This document shows positions 36,355 through 45,219 of a stretch of 64,000 bases of DNA, piece by piece. Under the pieces are notes generated by a model, which saw nothing but the letters and a program-made list of their open reading frames with translations, was not told where the DNA came from and did not search any database. The stretch comes from an uncultured Paracoccaceae bacterium. Lineage in GTDB: Bacteria; Pseudomonadota; Alphaproteobacteria; Rhodobacterales; Rhodobacteraceae. Each line of letters begins with the position of its first letter. The first letter of the stretch is position 1. Position numbers and translations under genes: made by a program. The stretch lies in assembly GCA_947500005.1 (NCBI GenBank), contig CANMQJ010000011.1:1-64000 (forward strand). Direction: 5' to 3'.

Positions 36355-36879
36355 TTAGCCCAGAACGCCGACCGAAAGGTTCTGGTACATACCCCAAAGC
36401 GACGTGATGAAGATCGAGATCATTCCGATCATCTGGGTGTAAATTCGACAACGCGACAAATGTTTCACCAAGTCGGGCGATCCGGTCCCCTCGGCCCAGA
36501 TCCGCCGAGCCGTCCGCAGGTTCAATAGCGCCACCAGCGACAATGGAAAACCGATCAGGAACACGGCCTGCGCGAATTCTACGCCATAAAGAAAACCCAG
36601 GGTCGCGAGCCCCGACAACAGGAAGCAGACGATCGCCAGCAACCAGATGCCTGAGACATCCGCGATGTAGAGCAGCCGATTTACATTGATACGTGTCAGA
36701 TCGCGCAAGTCCGTGTCGAGTTGACCGCCCATTCGGCGCGCACGGGTCACCATGTCATAGGGTACGCCAAGTACCCAGTGGCTGGCCGAGGACCAAGTGA
36801 CTGCAAGGGCAATCCAGAACCACAGGTTCGAGAAGGATCGCATGTCGATCACCTCGAACAGGTTTCCGTACCAATCCAT
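36355..36879 (-). CDS. Conserved membrane protein upstream of mfd, unknown function
   Basis: 174 aa with about four membrane helices (NLWFWIALAVTWSSASHWVLG; LLYIADVSGIWLLAIVCFLLSGL; FAQAVFLIGFPLSLVALL; IGMISIFITSLWGMY). Homologues in Rhodobacterales are sometimes labelled component of SufBCD complex, but nothing here supports an Fe-S role. ATG at 36879 (MDWYGNLFEVIDMRSFS); Met13 is an alternative start. Probably co-transcribed with mfd. Confidence 0.7.
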   Translation of the reverse strand: MDWYGNLFEVIDMRSFSNLWFWIALAVTWSSASHWVLGVPYDMVTRARRMGGQLDTDLRDLTRINVNRLLYIADVSGIWLLAIVCFLLSGLATLGFLYGVEFAQAVFLIGFPLSLVALLNLRTARRIWAEGTGSPDLVKHLSRCRIYTQMIGMISIFITSLWGMYQNLSVGVLG

Positions 36880-37088
36880 CGCAGCCCGACCCCCGATCCA
36901 TTATTCGAGGCGTTCTAGCGCGCCATTTCCCAAATGCCCAGAGCCTCCATGACCTGGCGACGCCCGGACAGACGGTTCAATGCCGGCGAAAATCTCGGTA
37001 TGGAACTAAACGCGCCCTGTTGCGCTGACAGGGCAGAGGGCGGCCCAAGGCCCCCACCCTAAAAGAAAAACCAATACAGGAGTCTACC

Positions 37089-38018
37089 ATGCCGCTGGAA
37101 TTTGCGCGGACCCAAACCGATGTCTATCCCACCCGCACAGCCGAGCCCGAACGATGGCTCGACCGCCAAGACCCGGTGTTGTGGCAGAGCTGGAGCGAGG
37201 ACGCTCCGATAACCCGCGCGCAGGCCGAGCATTTCGACAGCAAGGGCTATCTCGTACTCAAGGATCTGTTCGAACAGGAGGAAGTGACGGCCCTTATGGA
37301 AAATGCCCGCATCCTTCGCGAAACACTTGCGGGCAGCCAGTCCGACCACGTGGTCACCGAGCCGGGCGGAGACGCCGTGCGCACCGTCTTCCGTCTCGAG
37401 GAACAGAATGACATGATGGACCGGCTCTCACGCGACCGTCGTCTTGCCGGGATCGCCAAATTCCTGCTGGCCGACGACGTCTATATCCATCAGTCGCGCC
37501 TGAACTACAAACCGGGCTTTACCGGCAAGGAGTTCTACTGGCATTCCGATTTCGAGACATGGCATGCGGAGGACGGTATGCCGCGTATGCGTGCCGTCTC
37601 GGCTTCGCTGCTGCTGACGGATAATCGGGCCCATAACGGTGCGCTGATGCTGATGCCAGGCTCGCAGAACACCTATATCTCCTGCCAGGGCGAGACGCCG
37701 GAGGACAACCACAAATCCTCGCTCAAGAAGCAGGAGATCGGAACCCCGTCGCAGGAAAGCCTGGCCGAGATGGCCAAGATCTGTGGCATAGACGACGCCG
37801 AGGGGCCGGCTGGCACTCTGATCCTGTTCGACTGCAACACGCTGCACGGCTCGAACGGGAACATCACGCCCGATCCCCGGTCCAACGCGTTCTTCGTCTA
37901 CAACGCGGTCTCCAACGCGGCCGAAGAGCCCTTTGCCGCCCCCAATCCACGCCCGGATTTCCTCGCGAACCGTGGCGAGCCGCGGTCGCTGGAGATCAAT
38001 GACGGTCGGCTGATCTGA
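37089..38018 (+). CDS. ectD: Ectoine hydroxylase
   Basis: Fe(II)/2-oxoglutarate dioxygenase converting ectoine to 5-hydroxyectoine, 309 aa. The EctD signature is present (FYWHSDFETWHAEDGMPRMRA): iron ligands His152 and Asp154, and His253 in TLHGSNGN; 2-oxoglutarate Arg in DPRSNAFFVYN. GGAG lies before ATG 37089. No ectABC genes flank it, so the substrate must be made elsewhere in the genome or imported. Confidence 0.93.
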   Translation: MPLEFARTQTDVYPTRTAEPERWLDRQDPVLWQSWSEDAPITRAQAEHFDSKGYLVLKDLFEQEEVTALMENARILRETLAGSQSDHVVTEPGGDAVRTVFRLEEQNDMMDRLSRDRRLAGIAKFLLADDVYIHQSRLNYKPGFTGKEFYWHSDFETWHAEDGMPRMRAVSASLLLTDNRAHNGALMLMPGSQNTYISCQGETPEDNHKSSLKKQEIGTPSQESLAEMAKICGIDDAEGPAGTLILFDCNTLHGSNGNITPDPRSNAFFVYNAVSNAAEEPFAAPNPRPDFLANRGEPRSLEINDGRLI

Positions 38019-38081
38019 CGCCGCCTCTGGACAAGGGGGCTGGCCGGGTGCATCCCTTGGGCAATCTGACAGGAGTGCCCG

Positions 38082-39080
38082 ATGCGACCCAGCCAAGCCC
38101 CCTTTCCCGCCACCCGTTTCCGCCGCCCGCGGCAGTCGGACGCGCTTCGCCGGCTGGTCCGCGAGAACGAGATCAGCGTGAACGACCTGATCTGGCCCGT
38201 CTTCGTCCGCGACGGCGAGGGGCAGGAGGAACCGGTACCCTCGATGCCCGGCGTCATGCGCCGCTCCGTCGACCTCATCGCCAAGGTCGCGGTGGAAGCG
38301 CAGGCCTTGGGCATACCCGCCATCTGCCTGTTTCCCTATACCGACCCGTCCCTCAAGACCGAGGATTGCGCCGAGGCCTGGAACCCCGACAACCTTTCGA
38401 ACCGCGCTATTCGGGCCATCAAGCAAGCCGCCCCCGATATCGCGGTAATGACCGATGTGGCCCTTGATCCCTACAACATCAACGGTCATGACGGTTTCGT
38501 TGTCGACGGCGAAATCGTGAACGACAGGACGGTCGAGGCGCTGGTGAAAATGACACTTTCCCAGGCCGATGCGGGCGCCGACATTATCGGCCCCTCGGAC
38601 ATGATGGACGGCAGGATCGGCGCCATGCGTGGCGCGCTTGAGAAGGCAGGGCACAGCCGCGTGACGATCATGAGCTACGCCGCGAAATACGCCAGCGCCT
38701 TCTACGGTCCGTTCCGGGACGCTGTGGGTGCCTCCGGCGCCCTCAAGGGTGACAAGAAAACCTACCAGATGGATCCCGGCAACGGGAACGAGGCGCTACG
38801 CCTGATCGAACGCGATCTCACCGAGGGTGCCGACATGGTCATGATCAAGCCGGGCATGCCCTATCTGGACATCTGCCGGCGGGTGAAAGAGACGTTCGGC
38901 GCGCCGACCTATGCCTATCAGGTTTCGGGCGAATACGCGATGATCCAGGCCGCGGCCCAGAACGGCTGGATCGACGGCGAACGCGTGATGCTTGAAAGCC
39001 TCATGGCTTTTCGCCGGGCGGGGTGCGACGGGGTCTTGACCTATTTCGCCCCGACGGTGGCCCGAATTTTGCAAGGCTAG
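38082..39080 (+). CDS. hemB: Delta-aminolevulinic acid dehydratase (porphobilinogen synthase)
   Basis: Condenses two 5-aminolevulinate molecules to porphobilinogen for haem, bacteriochlorophyll and cobalamin, 332 aa. Schiff-base Lys202 (MSYAAKYAS) and Lys256 (VMIKPGMP). The metal-binding segment TDVALDPYNINGHDG (125-138) has Asp where zinc enzymes carry Cys, marking the Mg2+-dependent, zinc-independent class. It lies 63 bases after ectD; CAGGAG precedes ATG. Confidence 0.96.
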   Translation: MRPSQAPFPATRFRRPRQSDALRRLVRENEISVNDLIWPVFVRDGEGQEEPVPSMPGVMRRSVDLIAKVAVEAQALGIPAICLFPYTDPSLKTEDCAEAWNPDNLSNRAIRAIKQAAPDIAVMTDVALDPYNINGHDGFVVDGEIVNDRTVEALVKMTLSQADAGADIIGPSDMMDGRIGAMRGALEKAGHSRVTIMSYAAKYASAFYGPFRDAVGASGALKGDKKTYQMDPGNGNEALRLIERDLTEGADMVMIKPGMPYLDICRRVKETFGAPTYAYQVSGEYAMIQAAAQNGWIDGERVMLESLMAFRRAGCDGVLTYFAPTVARILQG

Positions 39081-39216
39081 GCCCGACACTCCACAATTAT
39101 GGCGATTTCCCGCCGAATTGCCCCCGCTTGGTACGTGACAGCGCGCGGACATGAACGTAGTATCGCGGCCAAGACCGGGCAAACCCGGCTTTCAGGCAAA
39201 AAATCGAGAGACAGAG

Positions 39217-39789
39217 ATGAGCAGTTCCCCTTCCCTTCGGCTGACCCGTCGCGGCCTTGTGCTTGGCATGGCCGGCCTCACCCTGACCGCGGCCTGTGGC
39301 AACGGCGTTGGCAACAGCAACGCCACGACCATCGACGCACGTGTGAACGCCACGCTCAACGAGATGTATTCGACCTACCCCAACACCATCCAGATCGCCG
39401 AAAAGGCGTCGGGCATGCTCATCATGCCGCTGGTGACCGAGGCCGGGTTCGTCCTTGGCGGCGCCTACGGTCGGGGTGCTCTGCGCATCAAAGGCGCGAC
39501 GGTCGACTACTATTCAGCGGTCAAGGGCAGCGCAGGGTTCCAGGCCGGTGCCCAGCAATATGCCCATGTCCTCTTTTTCATGACCGATGCCGCTCTCAAC
39601 GAGTTTCGCCGTGGCAGCGGCTGGGCCGCGGGCGCCGATCTGGAATATGTGGTCAAGGAACAGGGCGACTCGATCGCGGCCGATTCCAACACGCTTCGCT
39701 CGCCGGTCCTGGCAGCTGTCTTCGGGCAGGCAGGGCTTCGCGTGGGTGCAACGCTCGAAGGCACGAAATACACACGGATCATCCCCTGA
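39217..39789 (+). CDS. YSC84-domain lipoprotein
   Basis: 190 aa, start at ATG 39217 (MSSSPSLRLTRRGLVLGMAG); an upstream in-frame ATG at 39151 would bury the signal. The signal sequence ends in a lipobox-like LTAAC and has a twin-arginine (TRRGLVLG). The mature part carries the YSC84/SH3YL1 lipid-binding domain (KASGMLIMPLVTEAGFVLGGAYGRGAL, DYYSAVKGSAGFQAGAQ). Likely periplasmic and membrane-attached; biological role unknown. Confidence 0.85.
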   Translation: MSSSPSLRLTRRGLVLGMAGLTLTAACGNGVGNSNATTIDARVNATLNEMYSTYPNTIQIAEKASGMLIMPLVTEAGFVLGGAYGRGALRIKGATVDYYSAVKGSAGFQAGAQQYAHVLFFMTDAALNEFRRGSGWAAGADLEYVVKEQGDSIAADSNTLRSPVLAAVFGQAGLRVGATLEGTKYTRIIP

Positions 39790-39964
39790 TTCAGCGACAG
39801 CAAGCGGACCGGGCCGGCCGCCCCTCCAACACCGGCCCACGGCGCCGCGCCACCCCAAGGGCGCGGCGTCTGACATTCGGGCGTAGTGGATTGCCCTTTT
39901 CCCCGCCCGCCGCATCCTCTACTCTTGCCGCGCATCTCAACCGACACATCGAGACGGAGCGCTG

Positions 39965-42427
39965 ATGAGACTCCTCTTTCGCTGGCTGCTGCGGCTGACC
40001 GCCGGGCTGATCCTGCTCACCGTCGCCGCAACGCTTCTGGTCTGGTTCCTGGCCAGCCAGTCCCTGCCCGACTACAGCCAGGCCCTGCGGACCGAAGGCA
40101 TCTCGGCCCCTGTCGAGATCGTGCGCGATAACGCCAACGTACCGCATGTATTGGGGGAAAGTGACCAAGACGTTTTTTTCGGTCTGGGCTATGCCCATGC
40201 GCAAGACCGGCTCTGGCAGATGACCATGCTGCGCCGTACCGTCCAGGGGCGTCTGTCCGAAGTGTTCGGCCCGCGCACGGTCGAGATCGACAAATTGTTG
40301 CGCCGGTTCGATCTATACAGGCTCGCGCAGCAATCGGTCGAGGTTCAGGACGATTATACGCGCGCCGCCCTGACTTCCTATGCCGCAGGGGTGAACGCGC
40401 GCCTGACAGAAATCAACGAGGAGGCCCTCGGCCGCGGCGCGCCCGAGATGTTCCTTTTCAACGCCCCGGTGGCCCCGTGGCAGCCCGCGGACAGTATCGC
40501 GATCATCAAGCTGATGGCAGTGCAACTTTCCGGCCACCTTGAGTCCGAGGTTCTGCGTGCTCGCGTCTCGCTGATGCTGGACGATGAAACTCGCCTTCGG
40601 GACATCCTTCCCGATGCACCCGGAAGCGGAATCGCCGCCCTCCCGGAATATGCCGCCTTGTTCCCCGGCCTACCCCGTTTCGCCGAGGCCAGGACGATAC
40701 CGCATGATCCGCTCTCGCCCTTTCCCAAACGCGGCCTCGCAGGTGCTTCGAACGCCTGGACTGCGGCCCCGGGCCGGTCCGCCAGCGGCGGCACACTTCT
40801 GGCAAACGATCCCCACCTTGGTTTCACCGCTCCCGCCATTTGGTATCTCGCGCGGCTCGAACTGGAAATCGGTGGCGTAATCGGCGCGACAATACCGGGG
40901 GTGCCGGCCGTCATGTCCGGACGGAGCGAGCGGCTAGGCTGGGGGCTCACTTCGGCCTATCTCGACGACCAGGACGTGTATATCGAGAAGCTGAACCCGG
41001 AAAACCCCGAGGAATATCTGACCCCGGATGGGTACAAGGCGTTCCAAACCCGCCCCTCGATCATCCAGATCAAGGACGCCCCGCCGATCACCCTCACCCT
41101 GCGCTGGACCGAGAATGGCCCCGTGCTTCCCGGTACGCATTATGATCTGGCCTCGATCACCCCTCAGGGTCACGTCGTCGCCCTGGCCTGGACCGCACTG
41201 AGCGGCGAGGATACCTCTATCTCCGCATCGATGGCGCTGATGCGCGCCAGTGACGTGCAGGAGGCGATCCGCGAGGCCGAGGCCTTTATGGCGCCCGCCC
41301 AGAACCTTTCGCTCGCCGACCGCCAGACCATCGCGATGAAGATGATCGGCGCCGTTCCTGCCCGCAGTCCGCAACACGCCACCAAGGGCCGGATGCCCAC
41401 GCCCGGATGGCGCGCCGAGAACCGCTGGTCGGGCCGCGCTCCCTACGCTGCCAACCCGCAATTCGTCTCTCCGCGCGGCGGTATCCTGGGCAACACGAAC
41501 AACAAGATCGTCGATCGCCCGTTTCCCAACCACATCTCTTATGAATGGGGCGACACGCAGCGCGTCAACCGCTGGCGCCGCCTGATGCAGTCGCGCGAGG
41601 TCCATACCCGGGACAGCTTCATCGAGGCACAGCTGGACCCCGTCAGCTTCACCGCGCGCTCGCTTCTGCCGCTGATCGGAGCGGACCTGTGGTTCACCGG
41701 CCAAGCCGCGCCCGAAGGCACACCCGAACGCCGCCGCCAGGTCGCCCTGACTCTGCTGGCCGAATGGAACGGCGAGATGAACGAGCATTTGCCCGAACCA
41801 TTGATCTATGCGGCCTGGCTGCGTGCCTTGCAGAAACGCCTGATAACGGATGAACTCGGACCGCTGGCTGCCGAATTCAAACATGTCGAACCGCTCTTTA
41901 TCGAGCGTGTTTACAAGAATATCGACGGTGCGGCCGAGTGGTGCGATGTGCGCCAAAGCGCGCCGCGCGAAACCTGTACCGAGATCGCCCGGCTCGCGCT
42001 CGACGACGCGTTGGTGTGGATCGGCGAAACCTATGGCACCACGCTTGAATCGCTGCGCTGGGGCGATGCGCACGAGGCGACGCACGACCACCCCGTGTTG
42101 GGAGAGGTCCCCGTCCTGCGCTACTTCGTGAACATCCGCCAATCGACCAGCGGTGGCGACAACACGCTTTTGCGCGGTCGCACTTCGGGCGAGGGTCCCG
42201 ACCCGTTCCAGAATGTGCATGGCGCGGGCTATCGCGGCGTCTATGACTTCGCCGACCCTGACAGTTCGGTCTTCATCATCTCGACGGGGCAGTCGGGGCA
42301 TTTCCTGTCGCGCCACTATGACGACCTCGCACAACTCTGGCGGCGCGGCGAATACATTCCCATGTCGCTTGATATCGAGCTTGCCCGCGCGGCATCGGTC
42401 GGCGTCACGTCTCTGCTGCCGCGCTAG
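39965..42427 (+). CDS. Penicillin acylase family protein
   Basis: Ntn-hydrolase, 820 aa, N-terminal membrane anchor (about 10-32). The alpha-chain region (FGLGYAHAQDRLWQMTMLRR) is followed by the autocleavage site: the expected nucleophile Ser of the beta chain lies in LAGASNAWTAAPGRSASG, with NDPHLGF downstream and a later NTNNKI region containing the catalytic-site Asn. Relatives hydrolyse beta-lactam side chains or N-acyl-homoserine lactones. The substrate cannot be decided here. Only 3 bases separate its stop from the next ATG. Confidence 0.9.
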   Translation: MRLLFRWLLRLTAGLILLTVAATLLVWFLASQSLPDYSQALRTEGISAPVEIVRDNANVPHVLGESDQDVFFGLGYAHAQDRLWQMTMLRRTVQGRLSEVFGPRTVEIDKLLRRFDLYRLAQQSVEVQDDYTRAALTSYAAGVNARLTEINEEALGRGAPEMFLFNAPVAPWQPADSIAIIKLMAVQLSGHLESEVLRARVSLMLDDETRLRDILPDAPGSGIAALPEYAALFPGLPRFAEARTIPHDPLSPFPKRGLAGASNAWTAAPGRSASGGTLLANDPHLGFTAPAIWYLARLELEIGGVIGATIPGVPAVMSGRSERLGWGLTSAYLDDQDVYIEKLNPENPEEYLTPDGYKAFQTRPSIIQIKDAPPITLTLRWTENGPVLPGTHYDLASITPQGHVVALAWTALSGEDTSISASMALMRASDVQEAIREAEAFMAPAQNLSLADRQTIAMKMIGAVPARSPQHATKGRMPTPGWRAENRWSGRAPYAANPQFVSPRGGILGNTNNKIVDRPFPNHISYEWGDTQRVNRWRRLMQSREVHTRDSFIEAQLDPVSFTARSLLPLIGADLWFTGQAAPEGTPERRRQVALTLLAEWNGEMNEHLPEPLIYAAWLRALQKRLITDELGPLAAEFKHVEPLFIERVYKNIDGAAEWCDVRQSAPRETCTEIARLALDDALVWIGETYGTTLESLRWGDAHEATHDHPVLGEVPVLRYFVNIRQSTSGGDNTLLRGRTSGEGPDPFQNVHGAGYRGVYDFADPDSSVFIISTGQSGHFLSRHYDDLAQLWRRGEYIPMSLDIELARAASVGVTSLLPR

Positions 42428-42430
42428 GCG

Positions 42431-43603
42431 ATGCAAGGCTACGCCTCTGCCCTGATAGCGCTCGGTCTGCTCTTTCTGGCCGGACTGGCCGCCGATGCGC
42501 TGGGTCGGCGCACCCGCTTGCCGCGCGTGACGCTCTTGCTGGCCTGCGGGTTGATTGCGGGACGGCCGGGGCTGGACCTGATCCCCTCGACGCTCGAGGC
42601 GATTTATCCCATCGTTTCGGTCATCGCGCTTAGTATGGTGGCTTTTCTTCTGGGCGGTGAGCTTTCATTGCGCACGTTACGTCAGCACGGGCGAGCGATC
42701 GTGGCGATTTCGCTCGTCGTGGTCATTGTGACCCTGCTGACGGTAGGCTTGGGCCTTGCGGCCCTTGGTGTGCCGCTCGGCGCCGCCGTCATGATCGCGG
42801 CGATCGCCACCGCCACCGACCCGGCCGCAACCTACGATGTCATCGGTCAAACCGGAAATCGCAGCAGCTTTGCCCGCACCCTCAAGGGTATCGTCGCCAT
42901 AGACGACGCCTGGGGCGTCATGGCATTCGCCCTGATGGTGGTCGTCGCGCAAGCTCTCTCCGGTACTGGCTCAGGGGTCGAGATCATGCTGGATGCGCTG
43001 GTCGAGATCGGTTTGTCGATAGCCCTTGGTCTGGTCATCGGAATACCCGGGGGGCTGCTTACCGGGCGGCTGACGGGCGGGGAACCGCTTCGGATCGAAG
43101 CGCTTGGGCTTGTCTTCCTGACCGCGGGGCTCTCTCTCTGGTTCGGGCTCAGTTACTTGATCGCGGGCATGACTGCCGGCGCCGTGATCGTTAACCTTGC
43201 TCGGCACCACACCCGTGCCTTCCGCGAGATCGAGCACCTGGAGTGGCCTTTCATGATCATTTTCTTCATTCTCGCAGGGGCTACTCTGGAGGTCGACATA
43301 CTCTGGACAGCTGGGCCGATTCTGCTGGGCTATATTGTCTTCCGCCTCACCGGGCGTGTCTTGGGCGGCTGGTTGGGCGCGATGCTTTCACACGTCCCTG
43401 CCCCAGAACGCGCCTGGTACGGTCCGGCATTGTTGCCACAGGCCGGGGTCGCCATCGGTATGGCCCTGATCGCCGGTGAAGTCTTTCCCGAATATGCCGC
43501 GACGATCACTGCCCTGGCCATCGGCGCCACAGTGGTCTTTGAACTGACGGGGCCACTTGCTACCGAATACGCGCTGCGCCGGGTTCAGAGCGCCTCGAAC
43601 TGA
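42431..43603 (+). CDS. Cation:proton antiporter (Na+/H+ exchanger family)
   Basis: 390 aa, 11-12 membrane helices, with the exchanger signatures ATDPAATYDVIGQTG and AIDDAWGVMAFAL holding the membrane Asp residues. There is no C-terminal TrkA-N or other regulatory domain. Translationally adjacent to the acylase gene (3-base gap). The 3' end overlaps hflX on the opposite strand by 19 bases. Ion specificity (Na+ or K+) is not determinable. Confidence 0.88.
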   Translation: MQGYASALIALGLLFLAGLAADALGRRTRLPRVTLLLACGLIAGRPGLDLIPSTLEAIYPIVSVIALSMVAFLLGGELSLRTLRQHGRAIVAISLVVVIVTLLTVGLGLAALGVPLGAAVMIAAIATATDPAATYDVIGQTGNRSSFARTLKGIVAIDDAWGVMAFALMVVVAQALSGTGSGVEIMLDALVEIGLSIALGLVIGIPGGLLTGRLTGGEPLRIEALGLVFLTAGLSLWFGLSYLIAGMTAGAVIVNLARHHTRAFREIEHLEWPFMIIFFILAGATLEVDILWTAGPILLGYIVFRLTGRVLGGWLGAMLSHVPAPERAWYGPALLPQAGVAIGMALIAGEVFPEYAATITALAIGATVVFELTGPLATEYALRRVQSASN

Positions 43604-44856
43604 GCCTGCTGTTTCGCGGTCCACAGTACGGTGACCTCGAACCCCTCCTCGGTCTGCCGCTCCTGCTGCACCACGTCCTGAGCGAACAGCCAGGCGCGTT
43701 GGCGGCCTTGGCCGAACCCCAGTGTCAGCACGCTCTCGTGCCTTACGCCCTGAAGCTGCAGGCCAATCGCGGCCAGAAGCGTATCGAGCCCCTGCCCCGT
43801 GACAGCCGAAATCGCGAACACGCCTGGATCCCGGTCGGCCCGCGCCAGAACTGCCGCGCGCTCGTCCTCGGGCAGCCTGTCGATCTTGTTCCAGACTTCC
43901 AGCATGGGACGATCCTCGGTCACCCCAAGCGAGGCGAGGATCGCCTCCACATCCCGAGCCTGTGCCGCGGTTTCGTCATGGCTGATATCGCGCACGTGAA
44001 CGATAAGGTCTGCGCCCAGCACTTCTTCCAGCGTGGCGCGGAACGCCGCGACAAGCTCGGTCGGCAGGTTTGAAATGAAACCCACGGTATCCGACAGGAT
44101 CACTTCGGGACCATCTTCCAGCTTTACCCGCCGCATCGTCGGATCGAGCGTCGCGAAAAGCATGTCCTTGGCCATCACCTCCGCTCCGGTCAGGCGATTG
44201 AACAGCGTGGATTTGCCCGCGTTCGTGTAGCCCACCAAGGCTACGATCGGGAACGGAACCTTGGCCCGGGCCGCCCGATGCAACTCGCGCGTCTTGACCA
44301 CCTTGGCCAATTGCCGCCGCAACCGCACCAGTTGTTCGTCGATGGCTCGCCGGTCGGCCTCGATCTGCGTCTCACCGGGGCCGCCCACGAAACCCAGCCC
44401 CCCGCGCTGGCGCTCCAGGTGGGTCCAGGCGCGAACCAATCGGGTCCGCTGATAGCTGAGCGCAGCCATCTCCACCTGCAAAACACCCTCGCGCGTGCGC
44501 GCCCGGTCCGAAAATATCTCGAGGATCAGACCCGTCCGATCGAGGATCTTGACCTTCCATTCCTTTTCAAGGTTGCGTTGCTGAACAGGCGTCACCGGCC
44601 CGTCGATCAACACCAGCTCAACGTCTGCCTGCTTGAAACGCGTCCCCAGTTCCTCGATCTTGCCTGTACCGAAAAGCAGGCCGGGCTGCGCTCGCGGAAG
44701 GCGCACGATCTCGGATCCGACCACGTCGAGATCAGGCAAGGCCGCAGCAAGCGCCACAGCCTCTTCTAGCGCCGGAACCGGCGGTCGTCGGTCGTCATCC
44801 GACTTGATCTCGGGATGCAGCACCCAGGCCCGGGTGCGTGCTGGATCATGCTCCAT
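43585..44856 (-). CDS. hflX: GTPase HflX
   Basis: Ribosome-associated GTPase involved in rescue of stalled or heat-damaged ribosomes, 423 aa. N-terminal HflX domain, coiled linker, then G domain with P-loop GYTNAGKSTLFN, DTVGFISNLP and NKID. ATG 44856 overlaps the hfq stop (TGATG), so the two are translationally coupled; the in-frame TTG at 44859 is a less likely start. Confidence 0.95.
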   Translation of the reverse strand: MEHDPARTRAWVLHPEIKSDDDRRPPVPALEEAVALAAALPDLDVVGSEIVRLPRAQPGLLFGTGKIEELGTRFKQADVELVLIDGPVTPVQQRNLEKEWKVKILDRTGLILEIFSDRARTREGVLQVEMAALSYQRTRLVRAWTHLERQRGGLGFVGGPGETQIEADRRAIDEQLVRLRRQLAKVVKTRELHRAARAKVPFPIVALVGYTNAGKSTLFNRLTGAEVMAKDMLFATLDPTMRRVKLEDGPEVILSDTVGFISNLPTELVAAFRATLEEVLGADLIVHVRDISHDETAAQARDVEAILASLGVTEDRPMLEVWNKIDRLPEDERAAVLARADRDPGVFAISAVTGQGLDTLLAAIGLQLQGVRHESVLTLGFGQGRQRAWLFAQDVVQQERQTEEGFEVTVLWTAKQQAQFEAL

Positions 44857-45095
44857 CAAGAGGCGTCTTCGCCCTCGTAAAGGTTGATCGGCTGCGCCGG
44901 CATGATCGTAGAGATCGCATGCTTGTAGACAAGCTGCGACTGTCCGTCACGCCGCAGCAACACGCAGAAATTGTCGAACCAGGTAATGACGCCCTGCAAT
45001 TTTACACCGTTGATGAGGAAGATCGTCACCGGAACCTTGGTCTTGCGAACGTGATTTAGGAATGCGTCCTGAAGATTCTGTCTGTCCGAAGCCAT
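44856..45095 (-). CDS. hfq: RNA chaperone Hfq
   Basis: 79-aa Sm-like hexameric RNA chaperone. Sm1 motif [21 protein letters not shown] and Sm2 motif [10 protein letters not shown] are intact; the C-terminal tail is short, as usual in alphaproteobacteria. Needed for small RNAs such as the AbcR-like RNA proposed at 25 kb. Located between trkH and hflX. Confidence 0.97.
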   Translation of the reverse strand: MASDRQNLQDAFLNHVRKTKVPVTIFLINGVKLQGVITWFDNFCVLLRRDGQSQLVYKHAISTIMPAQPINLYEGEDAS

Positions 45096-45219
45096 TTTTA
45101 ACTTTACTCGCCTTTGTTCTTGCCACGCGTTGCGGCCAACGCGCCCCTCGTTGCCGGAGTATGAAGAGCGAACTGGGGAAATTCCAGACGAAAAAACAAC
45201 TTTTCGCGATGCCCCGGGC

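Noticed and set aside
40934..42436. 500-codon open frame antisense to the acylase
   Set aside because: Shadow frame; no motif and no ribosome binding site.
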